From Combretum micranthum (Eukaryota; Streptophyta; Magnoliopsida; Myrtales; Combretaceae), in assembly GCA_024138025.1 (NCBI GenBank), contig JAMXBD010001447.1, positions 186,001-250,000 on the forward strand: 64,000 nt of DNA, read 5' to 3'. The position numbers and the translations under genes are program-made. Every line of letters starts with the position of its first letter. Position 1 is the first letter of the stretch. Under the pieces are notes generated by a model that had not been told where the DNA came from, ran no database searches, and saw only the letters and a program-made list of their open reading frames with translations. This document shows positions 46,983-58,691 of the stretch, one piece after another.

Positions 46983-48320
46983 ATGAAATTTAAGAATCTC
47001 ACTCAAAAGTTAATAAAACCTGTAGAGCAAATAGGAGGCGCTCTCGTGCACAACGTGAACCAAAAATACCCCCCCATAGAACCTGAGAACCAGGAAGGAC
47101 CTCAGCAAGCAAATCAACCAAGAGTGGACCTAGCTAACATCGAACAACTTGCCAACCTCATAAGGGACTTTGCGCAACAAGCTCATGCTATACCAGCACC
47201 TGTACCTACGCAAGAAGTAGCACAAGAAGTTCTAACACCACCTATTGAAACGGCACCAGCTGAGCCGTCGTCGCCAAAAACTTATCAGAGTATGTTACTA
47301 GATTTCATCAAGTGCAATTGATATTTTGATGGAGCTTTTGGGAAACCGGATGAAGCCGAGGATTGGTTAGCACAAATAGAGCGATCTTTCAGTGCTTTTG
47401 AAGTACCACAACACCTTCAGCTTATTTATGATACTTTTATGCTGAGATTCAATGCAAGGATATGGTGGGAATCCAAAAGTAGGGAGCTGCTACCGCCAAT
47501 CACATGGGAAATATTTAGGCATGAATTATTGGAGAACTTTTTCCCTGGAAGCTTGAGAGTCCAATATAGTGCAGATTTCTTAAGTGTCTCTCAAGGAGGC
47601 TGTAGCCTTGATCAATATGAAACAGAGTTTAGTAGGTTATTAAAATATGCCCCTGAATCATATAAAAATAGCGAAGAACTCAAGAGGCAAGTATTCTTGT
47701 GAGGATTGGATGAAGACCTTCGTATCAAGTTTATAGAGTTTGAAATTAAAGATTTCCGGAAATTAGTGGAAAGAGCACGAATTGTTGAAGGTGCTAAGAA
47801 AAGGAGAAGGACGGAAAATAATGTCATGATAATTGAGGAAGAACCTATAAGTGGACCTAGCTTAAGCCTCCAAATCAATGAATTCAAACCATCGATCAAC
47901 TTGAGAAGAAAGAAGGATAAAAAGAAACCAAATATCGAATGTTGAAAATGCAAAGGGGGACATCAACCAAGACAGTGTCCCAAGCTACAACACAAGTGTT
48001 ACTGCTGTGGAAGTCCGAACCACAAAGTCCTAAGATGTTCAAAGAAAACCACCGACATTTGCCTGATCTGTAATGAACCAGGACATATTGCCAAGCAGTG
48101 CCATAAGAAGAAAGATGTAGATAACACTAAGAATGGAAATGATAGCAGGAATGGGAGATACTTGGTAATACCCCCACAAAGAGTACGTATGTACAACCTA
48201 CAAGGGTAATGGGTTTACGAGGAAGCCAACCAAAAAGAAATAGAATTCACTACCTTGGAAGAGGACGATAGTCATAGATGTGATTCAATATTAGGTTACC
48301 ATCATACCCTTAGATGTTAG
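46983..48320 (+). pseudogene. gag: gag of remnant element K (capsid plus three zinc knuckles)
   Basis: One reading frame of about 446 codons with no frameshift but four internal stops: TGA at 47319, 47700 and 47943, TAA at 48207. Order: N-terminal segment with Gln/Pro-rich parts (residues 1-110). The retrotransposon gag (capsid) domain follows, with AEDWLAQIERSF, ARIWWESKSREL and QYETEFSRLLKYAPESY (about 115-240). Then a basic linker and three CX2CX4HX4C knuckles near 47941-48102; the Trp codon of the first knuckle is now a stop. A tail ends LEEDDSHRCD. It is homologous to the gag of B. No PR or RT follows, because LTR M begins at 48337. Every stop can be explained by one C-to-T or G-to-A change. 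Capsid assembly and RNA binding would be the role of the intact protein. Confidence 0.85.
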
Positions 48321-48893
48321 ATTTCCTTTTTACACCTGTTACGCCCCGATGGGTACTCTAAACGTGGCAGTCCGCCGTACATAATATTAAAGCCTAGGAA
48401 TGACTACCTCAGTCACGCAAAGGCTTCCATATCATGTACAAAGCGTACATCACAACCAAGGGAACGCATCGGAGTAGTGCAATTTATATTGATAATAATT
48501 AAGAAACAAGGCAAAGAGAATACTTACCATAAAGCATAAACATATTACAATTCTTAGGGGCATATCCCTCTATTGTCTTCAAATAAATATACATCTTAGA
48601 ATTTCGAAAACATTAACATATAATACATTACATATAAAGAACCTTACAAAATAACTTCATCTTTTGTTTCCATTGCCTTCATATAAGCTTAACATCCTTC
48701 AATGATTTTCTTAACATCATGACCCTCAATTTAAGCCATGGGTATACCTGTGTCATTGAAATCTATAGGGGTATAAGCTACAACTAGCTTAGTGAGATAT
48801 TCCTTTTCATTTGCACCATGTTTTCAAACAAGTTCATTTAAATTTTACACATATGCTATGCGTACAATGCAACAATCACGTGATTATGCAATT

Positions 48894-48920
48894 ATATATA
48901 GTTATCCAGAAACCATATAT
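48894..48920 (-). other. Conserved LTR hairpin (copy in M)
   Basis: Sense strand: arm ATATATGGTT, loop TCTGGAT, arm AACTATATAT: 10 pairs with one G.U. 557 nt from the LTR end. Confidence 0.75.
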
Positions 48921-49923
48921 AGAACGGATTTACCCCTCCGTATCAAAGGTTAGGCAATTGGTGATGAAGATCCTCGATCTTCTACTGCTAGTCCCCAGGT
49001 CCCCACCCAAAGCATTCGGTTGGCTCGGCTCCGAACCTAGAGTTGCATTCCTCGGGTGATTTGGATTCTCTAGGAAGGAACATGGCCCGTGTCACAACAT
49101 GATAACAGCCAATCCAACTCTATACGTAGGAGTACAGCAGCTTCCGAAAGAGATGTGACTCGATGGATGCTATGAGTGAGCGTTTTATTTTTCTTAAGCC
49201 AAACCTTATTACGGTTTAATAGGGGGCGATCAATCAATTTAGCAAATAATAAGCAGTCATACAAGTAAGTAAACAAAAATACTTAAGCGGGTAGTTTGAA
49301 GCTGCGATATTCTTAATTCTCATTTCACACATAAACAAAGAATCACATATATACATATCCCCAAATTCCTATACATATCCATTTTTATCTTTTCTTAGTA
49401 TGCTAATGCCACTACTTTACAAGCACAATCAAGGTAACAAAATTAAAAGGAATAACTTACTCGTCCATTTCACGATCTTCTTAGTCGTACGAATCCTCAG
49501 GAAGGGTAATCTCATATCTTTTGTCATTTAGACAAAAGAAATACCCGAGATGAATATTTTATAGAAATTCCACTTAAACTTTTTAATTCTATTTCACTAT
49601 ATTCATCAAATTCTTATAGAATGAAATTCTAATTTAAAATGGCCATAACTTGCTCATTTTAACTTGAAATTTCGCATATAATATACCGTTTTCTACCTAT
49701 TTGAAAAGATCTATTTATTTCTAAGGTTATCTTTGTCATATAAGGTCATTTAGCTTCCGAAAACGTTGGGTACAGATTTAAAACGAATATTTCTAGATTT
49801 TGCAAAACCATTTCCTAACTCAACTTCATTAAAAAATCCTTTAGTAAAATATATATATATATATGATTGATAGATTCTTTGAATATATAGATAAGCTCAC
49901 TTGATATGCAAAAATTCTAATGG

Positions 49924-49928
49924 TAGTG
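49924..49928. repeat. Left target-site copy of element B
   Basis: TAGTG directly before the LTR start. The partner is predicted beyond the right edge, followed by TCTCAAC-like LTR M sequence. Confidence 0.55.
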
Positions 49929-50632
49929 TGTAAACCCCGGTTTTTCAAGTAGCCAAGATAACCCTAGAACCGGAAACCAAAACCCTAAACCGGAATAGCT
50001 CAAGTCTAGAGTGAGAACTAGGAACCTTAATTCCGGCTTTTCCTCGGTTTCCAATTAAGAAATTTTTTTAAGAAAATTTAATTTTGAATATAGTTCTTGA
50101 TTTTATTTCAAACCAAGAAAATATCAGCTTTAAGAAAATTTCAATTCCGGGTCATCCCAGACCCATTATAGAAAAACGTGCCCCGGAACTAGAATTTCAA
50201 AAATTTACTTATGAGTACTCATTTGAACCGAAATAAAATAAGGATTTCAAAATATATTTTTCATAATTTTCCGGCTTACGAAAAATACAGTTATAGCCTT
50301 TTTATTCGTATTTCCTTACTACCGGAAATCAAATTGTCTTGTCTACTATTCCTCACTATTCATAAAGTACCACCTAGTCTACCTATTAGCACACTCTACA
50401 ACTCTAACTCTTACCATAACTCAAATCACTCACTTTTCTCTACACTTTTTGTCCCTTAACTTTTATACAAATCATAACAATTCACATCAAGTTAAATCAA
50501 TCAATTAAAGTGAAAATTTTCAAACTTTCCCTTCCTCCACAAGCTCAACCGGCGTGATTTTGGCCTCCCTCCCCATGTCCATTTTGCAATTTTTTTTTCA
50601 TTTAATCTAACTCCATTTAACCTAATCCCATT

Positions 50633-50641
50633 CATATATAC
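50633..50641 (+). promoter_or_regulatory. TATA-like box of LTR B
   Basis: CATATATAC followed by a CTCTCTCT pyrimidine run. Confidence 0.5.
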
Positions 50642-52612
50642 TACTTTTTCTCTCTCTCTCTCTTCATTCTTTCATTTCTCAACTTTTACAAAGTGAAAAG
50701 CTCTCAAAAACCCTCTCCATTTCCTCTTCTTGGCCTAAAATTCCAAGCCCCACACACACACACAACTTTCCATTTCCTCTTTACATCTTCTTTCCACTTC
50801 AAGTAAGTAACTTCACTCCTTCCACTCATAGATCTTTGTTATGGCTAAGTGATTCTTGGATATTTCAACCAAATGTCCCCATGATCTTTTGGTAGGGACA
50901 ATGAGATATCAAACAAGAATACCGAACCATTACAAAGGATCTAACATTTAAAGGAGTTTTATGCCAAAAGCTTTATGTTTATCCATCAAAAAGTATTTTA
51001 AACAAAAGATCTTTTATAAAAATATAGTTTTTATGTTTTCAAAACTCATTAAGCATTTGATAAAGTAGATCATCATTTTATACTCATAATCATGTAGGCA
51101 TTTAAGGTTTCATTATTATTTTGTGTCTATGTGCATTAATAGTCTTTAATGCTTTTGTCTTTAGTAAATAACCTTCTTAATATATAGATCTATGGTTAGA
51201 TAAGTTAATAAAGTCAAAAAGGAAAATATTTTCAAGAAATAAACTTGTGTAAATTCGGATGACTTTGAACCTAGGTCAAAAACACTTTTATCAACTTCTA
51301 AACATATATTTTACAAGAGAAATGAAGCCTATGGGTAATAGATAATGTTTAGTATATTTTTATGAGTCTAAATGAGATTCTAAAGAAAATGTTGGAAACA
51401 AGAATGAAGTCCAATAGAAGTTTTGAGCTAAAAGTCATATAGACAAATTCGTAATAATGGATGTATGGTTAGAAAACACATTTTTCCAACTTCAAAAATG
51501 GTATTTTCTTAAAAAATGAAGTCCTTAGGGTATAAGTATAATAAATACTTAAAGTTTTGGGTAAAATATATTTTTCCTAAAGGAATCAACTTGAAAATGG
51601 AATTTCTAAATTCGGATTTTTGGAAACCCCATAGTAAAAGACCCACTTAAAAGTTTACAAATGAGGATTTTCTTAAAGAAATAAAGGCCTTAGGATATAA
51701 CTAATATAAGGGTCAAAATTTCTTTAAATAAAGTAGAGTTTTCTAAAGAAAATCCTTGTAATATGTAGGTGTGACCAAGTGTAGTAAACTCACTTGTTAA
51801 ACAATAGCATGAAGTGGTTTTCTAAGAAAAGTTTATTTAAATTCTTTAAATCTAAAAGTTATAAGAACTTAGGCTCATTAAGTTCATATCATGACATTCA
51901 TGATAGGAAAATCATTACCATTGCATTTAGTTTCATTTTGTACTTAGGAATCTCAAGTGCATTCATGAAAACCACATTTTTGGAATCATAACCCGCTGTA
52001 CAGATCTGATCCCTCAATTCCGAGGCTTAGATATTTTCAAAACTTGATTTAAACTTCATATTTAGAAAGCTCTTCCGAAGTAGATAGAAATCGATATAAA
52101 ATTTGCGAAATTCCGACTTAAAACGACCAAGTTATGGCCATTTTAAAACGGAACTTCGAAAATGACGCGAATTTTATTTCACTAAGTTTTCTTAGAGTTT
52201 TAGTGTAAAGTTGGTAGAATACTTATTAGGGTATTTCTTATGTGAATAGGAGAACCCGAGGACGTTGAATCTTTGCCTCCGGATTATTATTACTAGAAGA
52301 AAGGCGAACCAATGGCGGAGTGAGTTTTTCTTCCCGATTCATTTATTGTATGTGCTTGTAAAGTAGTGCACTAGAATGTAGGCAAATGAATGGAATATGA
52401 ATGATGGGATAATGGGAAATTATATGATTGATGATGATGTGAGAACTCAAATTAAGAATATCGAAACCGGGTGATAAATTTGGTTGTGTAGTTAGCTATG
52501 ATGGATTGTCTGAAAAATTGTTTGATCGCCTAAGTAAAATGGCTTAATCAACTACTTGGACTAATGCTAAATTGACATGTGCATATCACAAGGGGAAGGA
52601 GCATTAGCATTT

Positions 52613-52712
52613 GTAGGTTAGTCGTGAACCATAAACGACATCGAATAATCGTAGGTTAGTCGTGAACCATAAACGACATCGAATAATCGTAGGTTAACCG
52701 TGAACCATAAAC
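52613..52712 (+). repeat. 38-bp minisatellite in LTR B
   Basis: Two full units and a 24-bp partial unit (GTAGGTTAGTCGTGAACC..ATAAACGACATCGAATAATC); LTR A has four. Confidence 0.9.
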
Positions 52713-52779
52713 GGCATATTGTTAGTACCGCAGTAGTCGTTAATCTGCTAACCCGGGATGGAGGGCGCAATTCCATCCA

Positions 52780-52804
52780 CATATGATTTCCGGTTGGTCA
52801 TATG
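52780..52804 (+). other. Conserved LTR hairpin (copy in B)
   Basis: Arm CATATGATT, loop TCCGGTT, arm GGTCATATG: 9 pairs with two U.G, 508 nt from the LTR end. Confidence 0.8.
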
Positions 52805-53320
52805 TATGTTGAACTCACGTGTTTGATGCATACACTTGCTTGATTAATAACTTGATTGAATTGTTGTGACATAAATGTTATTGTGGAGATTACACTCACT
52901 AAGCTAGTTAGCTTACGTCCCTACAGTCCATTCCTTTTGCAGCTTTCCCATTTGTGGCTTAGGCGACGTGACCCGGCTGAACAGGTACAGAAGCTAGGAG
53001 TTTCCCCTAGAAGTTGGAATTTATGTTTTAGACTTCCATAGGAAACTTCTAAGACTTGGATGACTGTATAAGACCGTTAATTATTCTTTTGCGGGGAATG
53101 CCCCTTAGATTTGTAATATTTATTTATGTTCATGAATTATATCCTACTGCTAATGCATGCCAAATTAAGCTTTTATCTCCATTACTTGTACTCTATTGTA
53201 AAGGTACGCCTTACATCTATATGAGGCTCTCGAAAGACTAAGGCGGTAATTCGGGAATCTTATATGGTATGTGGCGGACTGTTACGTTTAGGGTACCCTA
53301 TGGGGCGTGACAGTTTAAGT

Positions 53321-53332
53321 TGGTATCAGAGC
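53321..53332 (+). other. Primer binding site of element B (initiator tRNA-Met)
   Basis: TGGTATCAGAGC, a perfect 12-nt complement of the plant initiator tRNA-Met 3' end, 8 nt after the LTR. Confidence 0.95.
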
Positions 53333-53439
53333 ACTAGGTTATTAAGCATGACAATAGAGTTTAAAACCGAACCTAGAATTAAGTAACTAGGATAAAATTG
53401 GAGTTAAAGCTAGGCTAATTAATAGTTTTCTTGTTGTAG

Positions 53440-54689
53440 GTTTCTTTGGGTGAAACCCGTGAAAGAGCTAGAAACTTCACAAAAAGCCTGAATGAGACTA
53501 TGGTGGAATATCGGCTAAGGTTAAGGGTGTTATGCGAAGACTTTGCATTAGTGCAACGACCTAGAACTATAAAAGAGATGTATAAATTGTGGAAAGAAGG
53601 TCTAAGGTATACAAGATGGATATCAGTTATAGATCAACTAAGATATGATCCGATTAGAAGAAGGAGATGGACTATAATGGAGACTATCTATACTTTGGAA
53701 AGAGTAATGGTGGAATATGCTGGAACCATGCTAAGAGAAGCTACATTTATTTAAAGAATGAAGGAAACCCCACCCACCCAGATTTTAGGATGTGGCATGG
53801 TATAGGACCTCTCTATGTGCATGCCCATGATGATCTTGATGACCATAGAGAATGGAATCTTGCGATATCAGGAATCACATATTGTGGCAAGCTAGATACC
53901 TTGATCTTGTACCATTTTTAGGAGGAGCTCCAGCCCCACAAGTAGGAAATGGAGGAGTGCATTTGATTAATGCCCCTTATGGAAGAAGATGATGCAAATG
54001 AAGGAAATAATGTGGAAGAGAACAACAATGGATGATTCTGAAGAGGAAGAGGATCCTGAGGAGGACCCGAATTGGCAGGAAGAGGAAATACCTAGATCTC
54101 CTACCCCACCAGCCATAGCTCCAGAGCAACCCAACCCCTACCAGAACCAGTTGTATGGGATTTTGATAGGGATCTGGACATACCCGATAGTGGGAGGATA
54201 GAACCCGAGTTCGACCCCACCATGTGGAAGGACATATACCCGGTAGGCGAGCGTCCCCCTGAGGTTGATGCCATAGCCCCCGAGCCGGTAGTTCCAGACC
54301 TGTAGGGAGAATAATGAAGTTGACATATGATGGGTGAATTCAGAGATAGATGGAACAGGATGTGGGAGGAAGCTGGAAGAGAAGTGGATAGAGAAATGGG
54401 AAATAGGAGTGAATCCAATAATAGAGTTGATAGAGAGGAAACAAATCAAGAGGGAGATCAAGAGATGAGAGAAGAGGAAGAAGAAGAGGAGGAACCAGAG
54501 CCTCTAGCCCGGCCCGCTCAGAGAAGGAGATTGACTGTAAGGGCCTATCTGAGTCAGTTCATCCGAAAGGATGATGAAGGATCTTCTAGTCGAGGACGAC
54601 TCCCTAGCCCACACCAGATGATTCTGAGTGAACCATGGAGGAATAGAGTCGAGTATCCCATAGAGTCCAATAGTATTTCTTTTGTTTAG
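53440..54689 (+). pseudogene. ORF1 of element B: acidic protein between PBS and gag
   Basis: Homologue of the element A ORF1. The frame opens at 53440, right after an acceptor-like TTTTCTTGTTGTAG, with no ATG at its start; the next in-frame ATG is about 18 codons in. About 410 codons in total, in several frames: intact to about 53754, where a T-run is one base shorter than in A, then pieces at 53667-53921, 53989-54201 and 54327-54689. The C-terminal part, which A has lost, is highly charged (Glu/Arg-rich, with a run of Glu), then ends with RRRLTVRAYLSQFIRKDDEG and a TAG at 54687-54689. No family recognised. Conservation of the ORF in two differently placed elements supports that it was a real gene of this lineage. 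Confidence 0.7.
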
Positions 54690-55225
54690 TAGGCAATGCG
54701 GGATGCCAATTTGCCTTAGGATCTCTTTATGGTTTAGTATGTTGTCTTTCCTTTCCTTGTCTTTTTTCTTTCCATGTCCTTAGATGTTGTTAGGTAGACT
54801 TATCGGCTAGTATCGGAAGATTTGATTGTGTTGTCTAATTTTGTAAGCTTATTTGAAAAACAACTCTTGTACGGCACATCAAATCAATGAAGTATTATGT
54901 TGATTCCAAGAATGAAGTTTCACAAACATCATACTTTTGCATTAGTAGTAGACTACATTCATTATACTTAATTGCATAAACATATTCTCATTCATATCAT
55001 CATTGATTCAGAAATCTTTGTTATTATGATTTCTTGATTTGGAATTCCTTTGATTGCTATGATTTCTTTGCTCTAAGAGCCTTTTTGTGAACGATTGGAA
55101 TTTTAATTTTCTTTGAGCTTTTGTAATTCTATATTCTTAAATTATTCCTAGAATTTTCGCAAATTCCTTAACAAAGTTTTATAAGCCGCAAAACTTTGAA
55201 GAAGAAATAAAACTTATTAAGACAT
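54690..55225 (+). other. Non-coding spacer between ORF1 and gag of element B
   Basis: AT-rich with no useful frame. It separates ORF1 from gag, so the two are not one continuous polyprotein. K also has about 350 bp of non-coding sequence before its gag ATG. Confidence 0.55.
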
Positions 55226-56600
55226 TATGTAACAGTCGAAACCGGAGAAACCGAAATAGGGAGCAAGAACCACTCCCAAGCGAGGCTAGTAGCGCGAACC
55301 AGCCAGATCACCCCAAGCTAACCCACCTGAAGCTGCTCAGCCGATCCCCAAGTAGCAATGATGAATGCAATTGGGAATTTAACAAACATGTTTGCTGCAT
55401 TCATCCAAAACCAAAATCAAAACCAACCCCGGAATCCCGAACCAAGTACAAGGGATTCGGCACCTCTACCACCACCTCCACCACCCCCGCAGTATAGAGG
55501 AATGCAAGCGGAGATTCCCTTACCACCTGAGGAGCAATCTATAATGCTCGTATCCACCCCCTCCACCGCAAAGAGGATACCAAAGGAGTTCCCTCCCCGA
55601 TTTTATAAAGAGCAACCGCTACTTTGAAGGGGCATTTGGAAAGCCCGATGAGGCAGAGATTGGTTAGCTCAAATTGAGCGCTCCTTTGCAGCTTACGAGA
55701 CTCCACCACATCTCCGTTGGAGTACGGCACCTACATGTTGAGGTATAATGCACGGGTATGGTGGGAATCGAAGAAGGAGTTTGGCACCCCCGATTAGCTG
55801 GGAGACCTTTCGTAGAGAGTTCCTAGAGAACTACTTCCCCCCAGCCTCCGAGTAGGTACAGTGCAGATTTCTTGCATGTGAGACAAAGAGGCAGAACGAT
55901 TGAGCAGTACGAGACGGAATTCAATCACCTGCTGCAGTATGCTCCTGAATCATACAAAAATAGTGAGGAACTGCAAAACAAGTATTCTTGGAAGGTCTCG
56001 ATGAAGACCTAAGGGTGAAGATACAGGAATCTGGATTGCCGACCTACCTTGAGGTAATTGAGAAGGCCCGGTTGATTGAAGGGGCCAAGAAGAGGAAGTA
56101 TGTTGAATCGGACAAAAGAGTGTTCGGAAAAAGGCACTTTGACGCCTCCAGCTCAAGCTATAAGGGAAAAGATTCAAGCCTTACCATGGATTAAGGATAA
56201 CCCTGGTGGGAAGTTCAACCAAACCAAGTCCAACATTTCTTGTTGGAAGTGCAAAGGAAGCCACTACCCAAGACAATGCCCCAGCTGAAGGGCAAGTGTT
56301 TCTTTTGTGGCGAGGCAGGTCATCTGGTTTATGCTTGCCCAAAGAAGATGGCTATAACCTGCTACCTTTGTAAGGAAAAGGGCCACGTAACCTCCGAGTG
56401 CCCTCAACGGAAAAGTGGGACTACCCGGCCTTATGGAAATCCGGGAAATGATAACACCCAAAGGTCTGGTAGCAAGTGGAAGCCGTGCAGCCTCGGCCAT
56501 GCATGGGATGCGGCTGTATAACTTTGAAGGCCAATGGATGATCGAGGATGATGAGGAGGAAGGCATGGAGCTGGCCACGCTGGACCAAGCGACGATGTAG
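55226..56600 (+). pseudogene. gag: gag of element B (capsid and three zinc knuckles)
   Basis: Decayed gag. The Pro/Gln-rich N-terminus includes NAIGNLTNMFAAFIQNQNQ and a polyproline block (55358-55627). The capsid domain is in pieces (DWLAQIERSFAAYETPPH near 55660, ARVWWESK near 55750, QYETEFNHLLQYAPESY near 55900, then GLDEDLRVKIQESG at 55997). Three CX2CX4HX4C knuckles follow: CWKCKGSHYPRQC at 56241-56279, CFFCGEAGHLVYAC at 56297-56338 and CYLCKEKGHVTSEC at 56360-56401. At least five single-base indels break the frame, including one between the first and second knuckle. The acidic end reads IEDDEEEGMELATLDQ. Homologous to gag of K. Confidence 0.85.
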
Positions 56601-56762
56601 ATGGCGGCTTAGTGACAGGTTAGTAACAAGTTCCTTAATAAAGTTCTTTGTTTTCTTAGCAAGTTTTAAAAAGGAAAATTTAAAACTGTGAAAGAGGAAA
56701 AGTTGAAATCTGGAAACCTTGGAATAGATAGCTGTTGAGTGATTAGGACCAAGTAGTGATAA

Positions 56763-57263
56763 ATGTTTATGGTAACAGGACGCATAGGAGTAAATGGGAA
56801 TGAAGCTTATGTGTTGTTTGATACGGGAGCAACCCACTCCTTTATCACTACCAGCTTGGCTAAGCAGCTTGGACTACCCATAGCCATGACAACCACAACC
56901 TTAAGGATTAAGACACCCACAGGTAGTGTTGTGTCGACCCGAGAGATAATAAAGGATTGTTTGCTTGAAATCCAAGGGCATATCTCAGCAAGCGATTTGA
57001 TAGTCTTGGAGATGAGTAAATATGAAGTTATCCTTGGGATGAATTGGCTAAGTAAGGTTAAAGCCATTGTGGACTGTCAAAGAAAGATGATAAGTTTTGA
57101 TGACCACAGGAAGGAGAGAGTAGACTTCCTTGGAGAGATCATGGTGCGAAGAGATTACGGGTTAAGCTCCTTCGAACTAATGATGGAAGATGAGGAAATT
57201 GTGCCAATAGAAGATGCCTGGATTAGAGAGGAGAAAGGAGAAAAGAGGACATACCCGTGGTAA
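56763..57263 (+). pseudogene. pol: Aspartic protease domain of element B pol
   Basis: Open for 166 codons with LFDTGATHSFI at residues 18-28 (the catalytic D-T-G is intact) and EVILGMNWLS near residue 90, the usual flap-side motif of plant Ty3 proteases. It cleaves the gag-pol polyprotein in an intact element. The upstream gag-PR junction (56601-56762) contains stops. The 3' end shifts frame at the boundary with RT near 57240-57257, where VVNEFEMYF continues in the next frame. Confidence 0.9.
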
Positions 57264-58124
57264 ATGAGTTTGAGATGTATTTCCTGAAGTCTTACCCGGT
57301 TTACCACCAAAAAGAGATTGATTTTGAAATCACTCTAGCCCCAGGTACAGAACCGATATCAAAGGCACCATACCGGATGGCCCCGGTGGAATTAAAGGAA
57401 TTAAAAACCCAATTGCAGGAGCTTTTGGATCAAGGATTCATAAGACCCAGCGTGTCGCCATGGGGCGCACCGTGTTGTTTGTAAAGAAGAAGGACGGGTC
57501 TATGAGATTATGTATCGATTACCGGGAGTTGAATAAAGTCACAATCAAAAATCGATACCCCCTTCCGAAAATCGACGACCTCTTTGACCAACTTCAAGGG
57601 GCAAGTGTGTTCTCGCGCATTGATTTGCGCTCGGGTTATCATTAGTTGAGAATTAAGCCGGAAGATGTGTCTAAGACAGCCTTTCGTACACGGTACGGGC
57701 ATTTTGAATTCTTGGTAATGCCATTTGGGTTAACCAATGCACCTGCTGCATTTATGGACCTTATGAACTGAGTTTACAAACCCCTCTTGGATAAGTGTGT
57801 AATCGTGTTCATAGATGATATTTTGATCTATTCTAAAACTAGAGATCAACATGAGGAGCACCTAAGGATGGCGTTACAAACCTTAAGAGAAAATAAGTTG
57901 TACGCCAAGCTATCTAAGTGCGATTTTTGGTTGGATAAGATCTCTTTCCTTGGACATGTAGTGACGGGAGATGGAATATCGGTTGACCTCGAAAAGATTA
58001 AAGCGGTAGTGGATTGGAAACAGCCCGAAACGGTAACCAAAGTAAGAAGCTTCCTAGGTTTGGCTGGTTATTACCGTAAGTTTGTAAAGGACTTCTCCAA
58101 GATTGCCAAACCTCTGACTCAACT
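57257..58124 (+). pseudogene. pol: Reverse transcriptase domain of element B pol, split by LTR N
   Basis: Order of motifs: [32 protein letters not shown], then a one-base deletion near 57470, then [47 protein letters not shown] and the catalytic FIDDILIYS (FIDD at 57808-57819, both Asp intact). The RT connection follows ([25 protein letters not shown]). In-frame stops: TAG at 57646 after SGYH and TGA at 57769 after DLMN, both single C-to-T changes in the expected codons. The frame enters LTR N at 58125 and resumes at 62477. Motif wording ([17 protein letters not shown]) fits Tekay/Del chromoviruses; a chromodomain would be outside the window. Confidence 0.92.
58120..58124. repeat. Target-site duplication of solo LTR N
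   Basis: CAACT here and at 62477-62481: perfect, inside the pol reading frame. Confidence 0.95.
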
Positions 58125-58664
58125 TGTCACGCCCCGAGGGGTACCCTAAACGTGGCAGTCCACCGTACACAATACTAAAGCCTAGCAATGACTACCTTAG
58201 TCACGCAAAGGCTTCCATATCATGTACATGGCGTACATCACAACCAAGGGGACACATCGGAGTAGCGCAATTTATATTGATAATAAATAAGTAACAAGGC
58301 AAAGAGAATACTTAATATAAAACATAAGCATATCACATTTCAATTCTTAAGGGCATATTCTTCGATTATCTTCAAATAGATATACGTCCCTAATCATATA
58401 GGTTAGCACATATAAAGAACCTTACAAGATTTCTTCATCATATGATTCCATATCTTTAATCATCCGTCCATGATTTCCTTAATGTCGTGATCCTCAAATT
58501 TAATCCCCGAATATACCTGTTTCAATCAAATCTATAGGGGTATAAGCTACAACTTAGCTTAGTGAGATATTCCTTTTTATTCGCACCACATTTTCAAACA
58601 AGTTTATTTATTTAATCACACATATGCTATGCATACAATGAAACAATCACATGATTATGTGAAT

Positions 58665-58691
58665 ATATATAGTCATCCGGAAACCATATAT
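58665..58691 (-). other. Conserved LTR hairpin (copy in N)
   Basis: Sense strand: arm ATATATGGTT, loop TCCGGAT, arm GACTATATAT: 10 pairs with two wobbles. The loop holds TCCGGA. 540 nt from the LTR end. Confidence 0.8.

Larger units (their letters stand above)
48337..49928 (-). mobile_element. LTR M, first part (minus strand), interrupted by element B
   Basis: Starts TGTTACGCCCCGATGGGTACTC. It holds hairpin 48894-48920, GC-rich module 48917-49160 and the conserved block near 49640. The acceptor site is decayed: sense CTAAATGAC where others have CTAGGTGAC. At 49928 it stops inside the body (compare 59690-59705 of N), where element B begins. The rest should lie right of the window. Left flank ACACC. 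Confidence 0.88.
49929..53312 (+). mobile_element. LTR B, 5' LTR of plus-strand element B (3.4 kb)
   Basis: Starts TGTAAACCCCGGTTTTTC and ends GGTACCCTATGGGGCGTGACA, followed by an intact PBS. TATA-like CATATATAC at 50633-50641, then a (CT)n-rich start region, and a donor-like CAA|GTAAGT at 50803. A three-unit degenerate repeat spans about 51240-51740, and the conserved block AAGTTATGGCCATTTTAAA lies near 52130. Acceptor-like GTGAATAG ends at 52249. The 38-bp minisatellite is at 52613-52712 and the hairpin at 52780-52804. Same subfamily as LTR A. Confidence 0.93.

Noticed and set aside
54101..54461. Minus-strand frames of 105 and 107 codons inside element B
   Set aside because: Antisense shadows of ORF1; they are the counterparts of the plus-strand shadows in element A.
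56421..57067. Minus-strand frames of 138 and 86 codons across the gag-protease region
   Set aside because: They run antisense to zinc knuckles and to the protease DTG motif, which are clearly real on plus.
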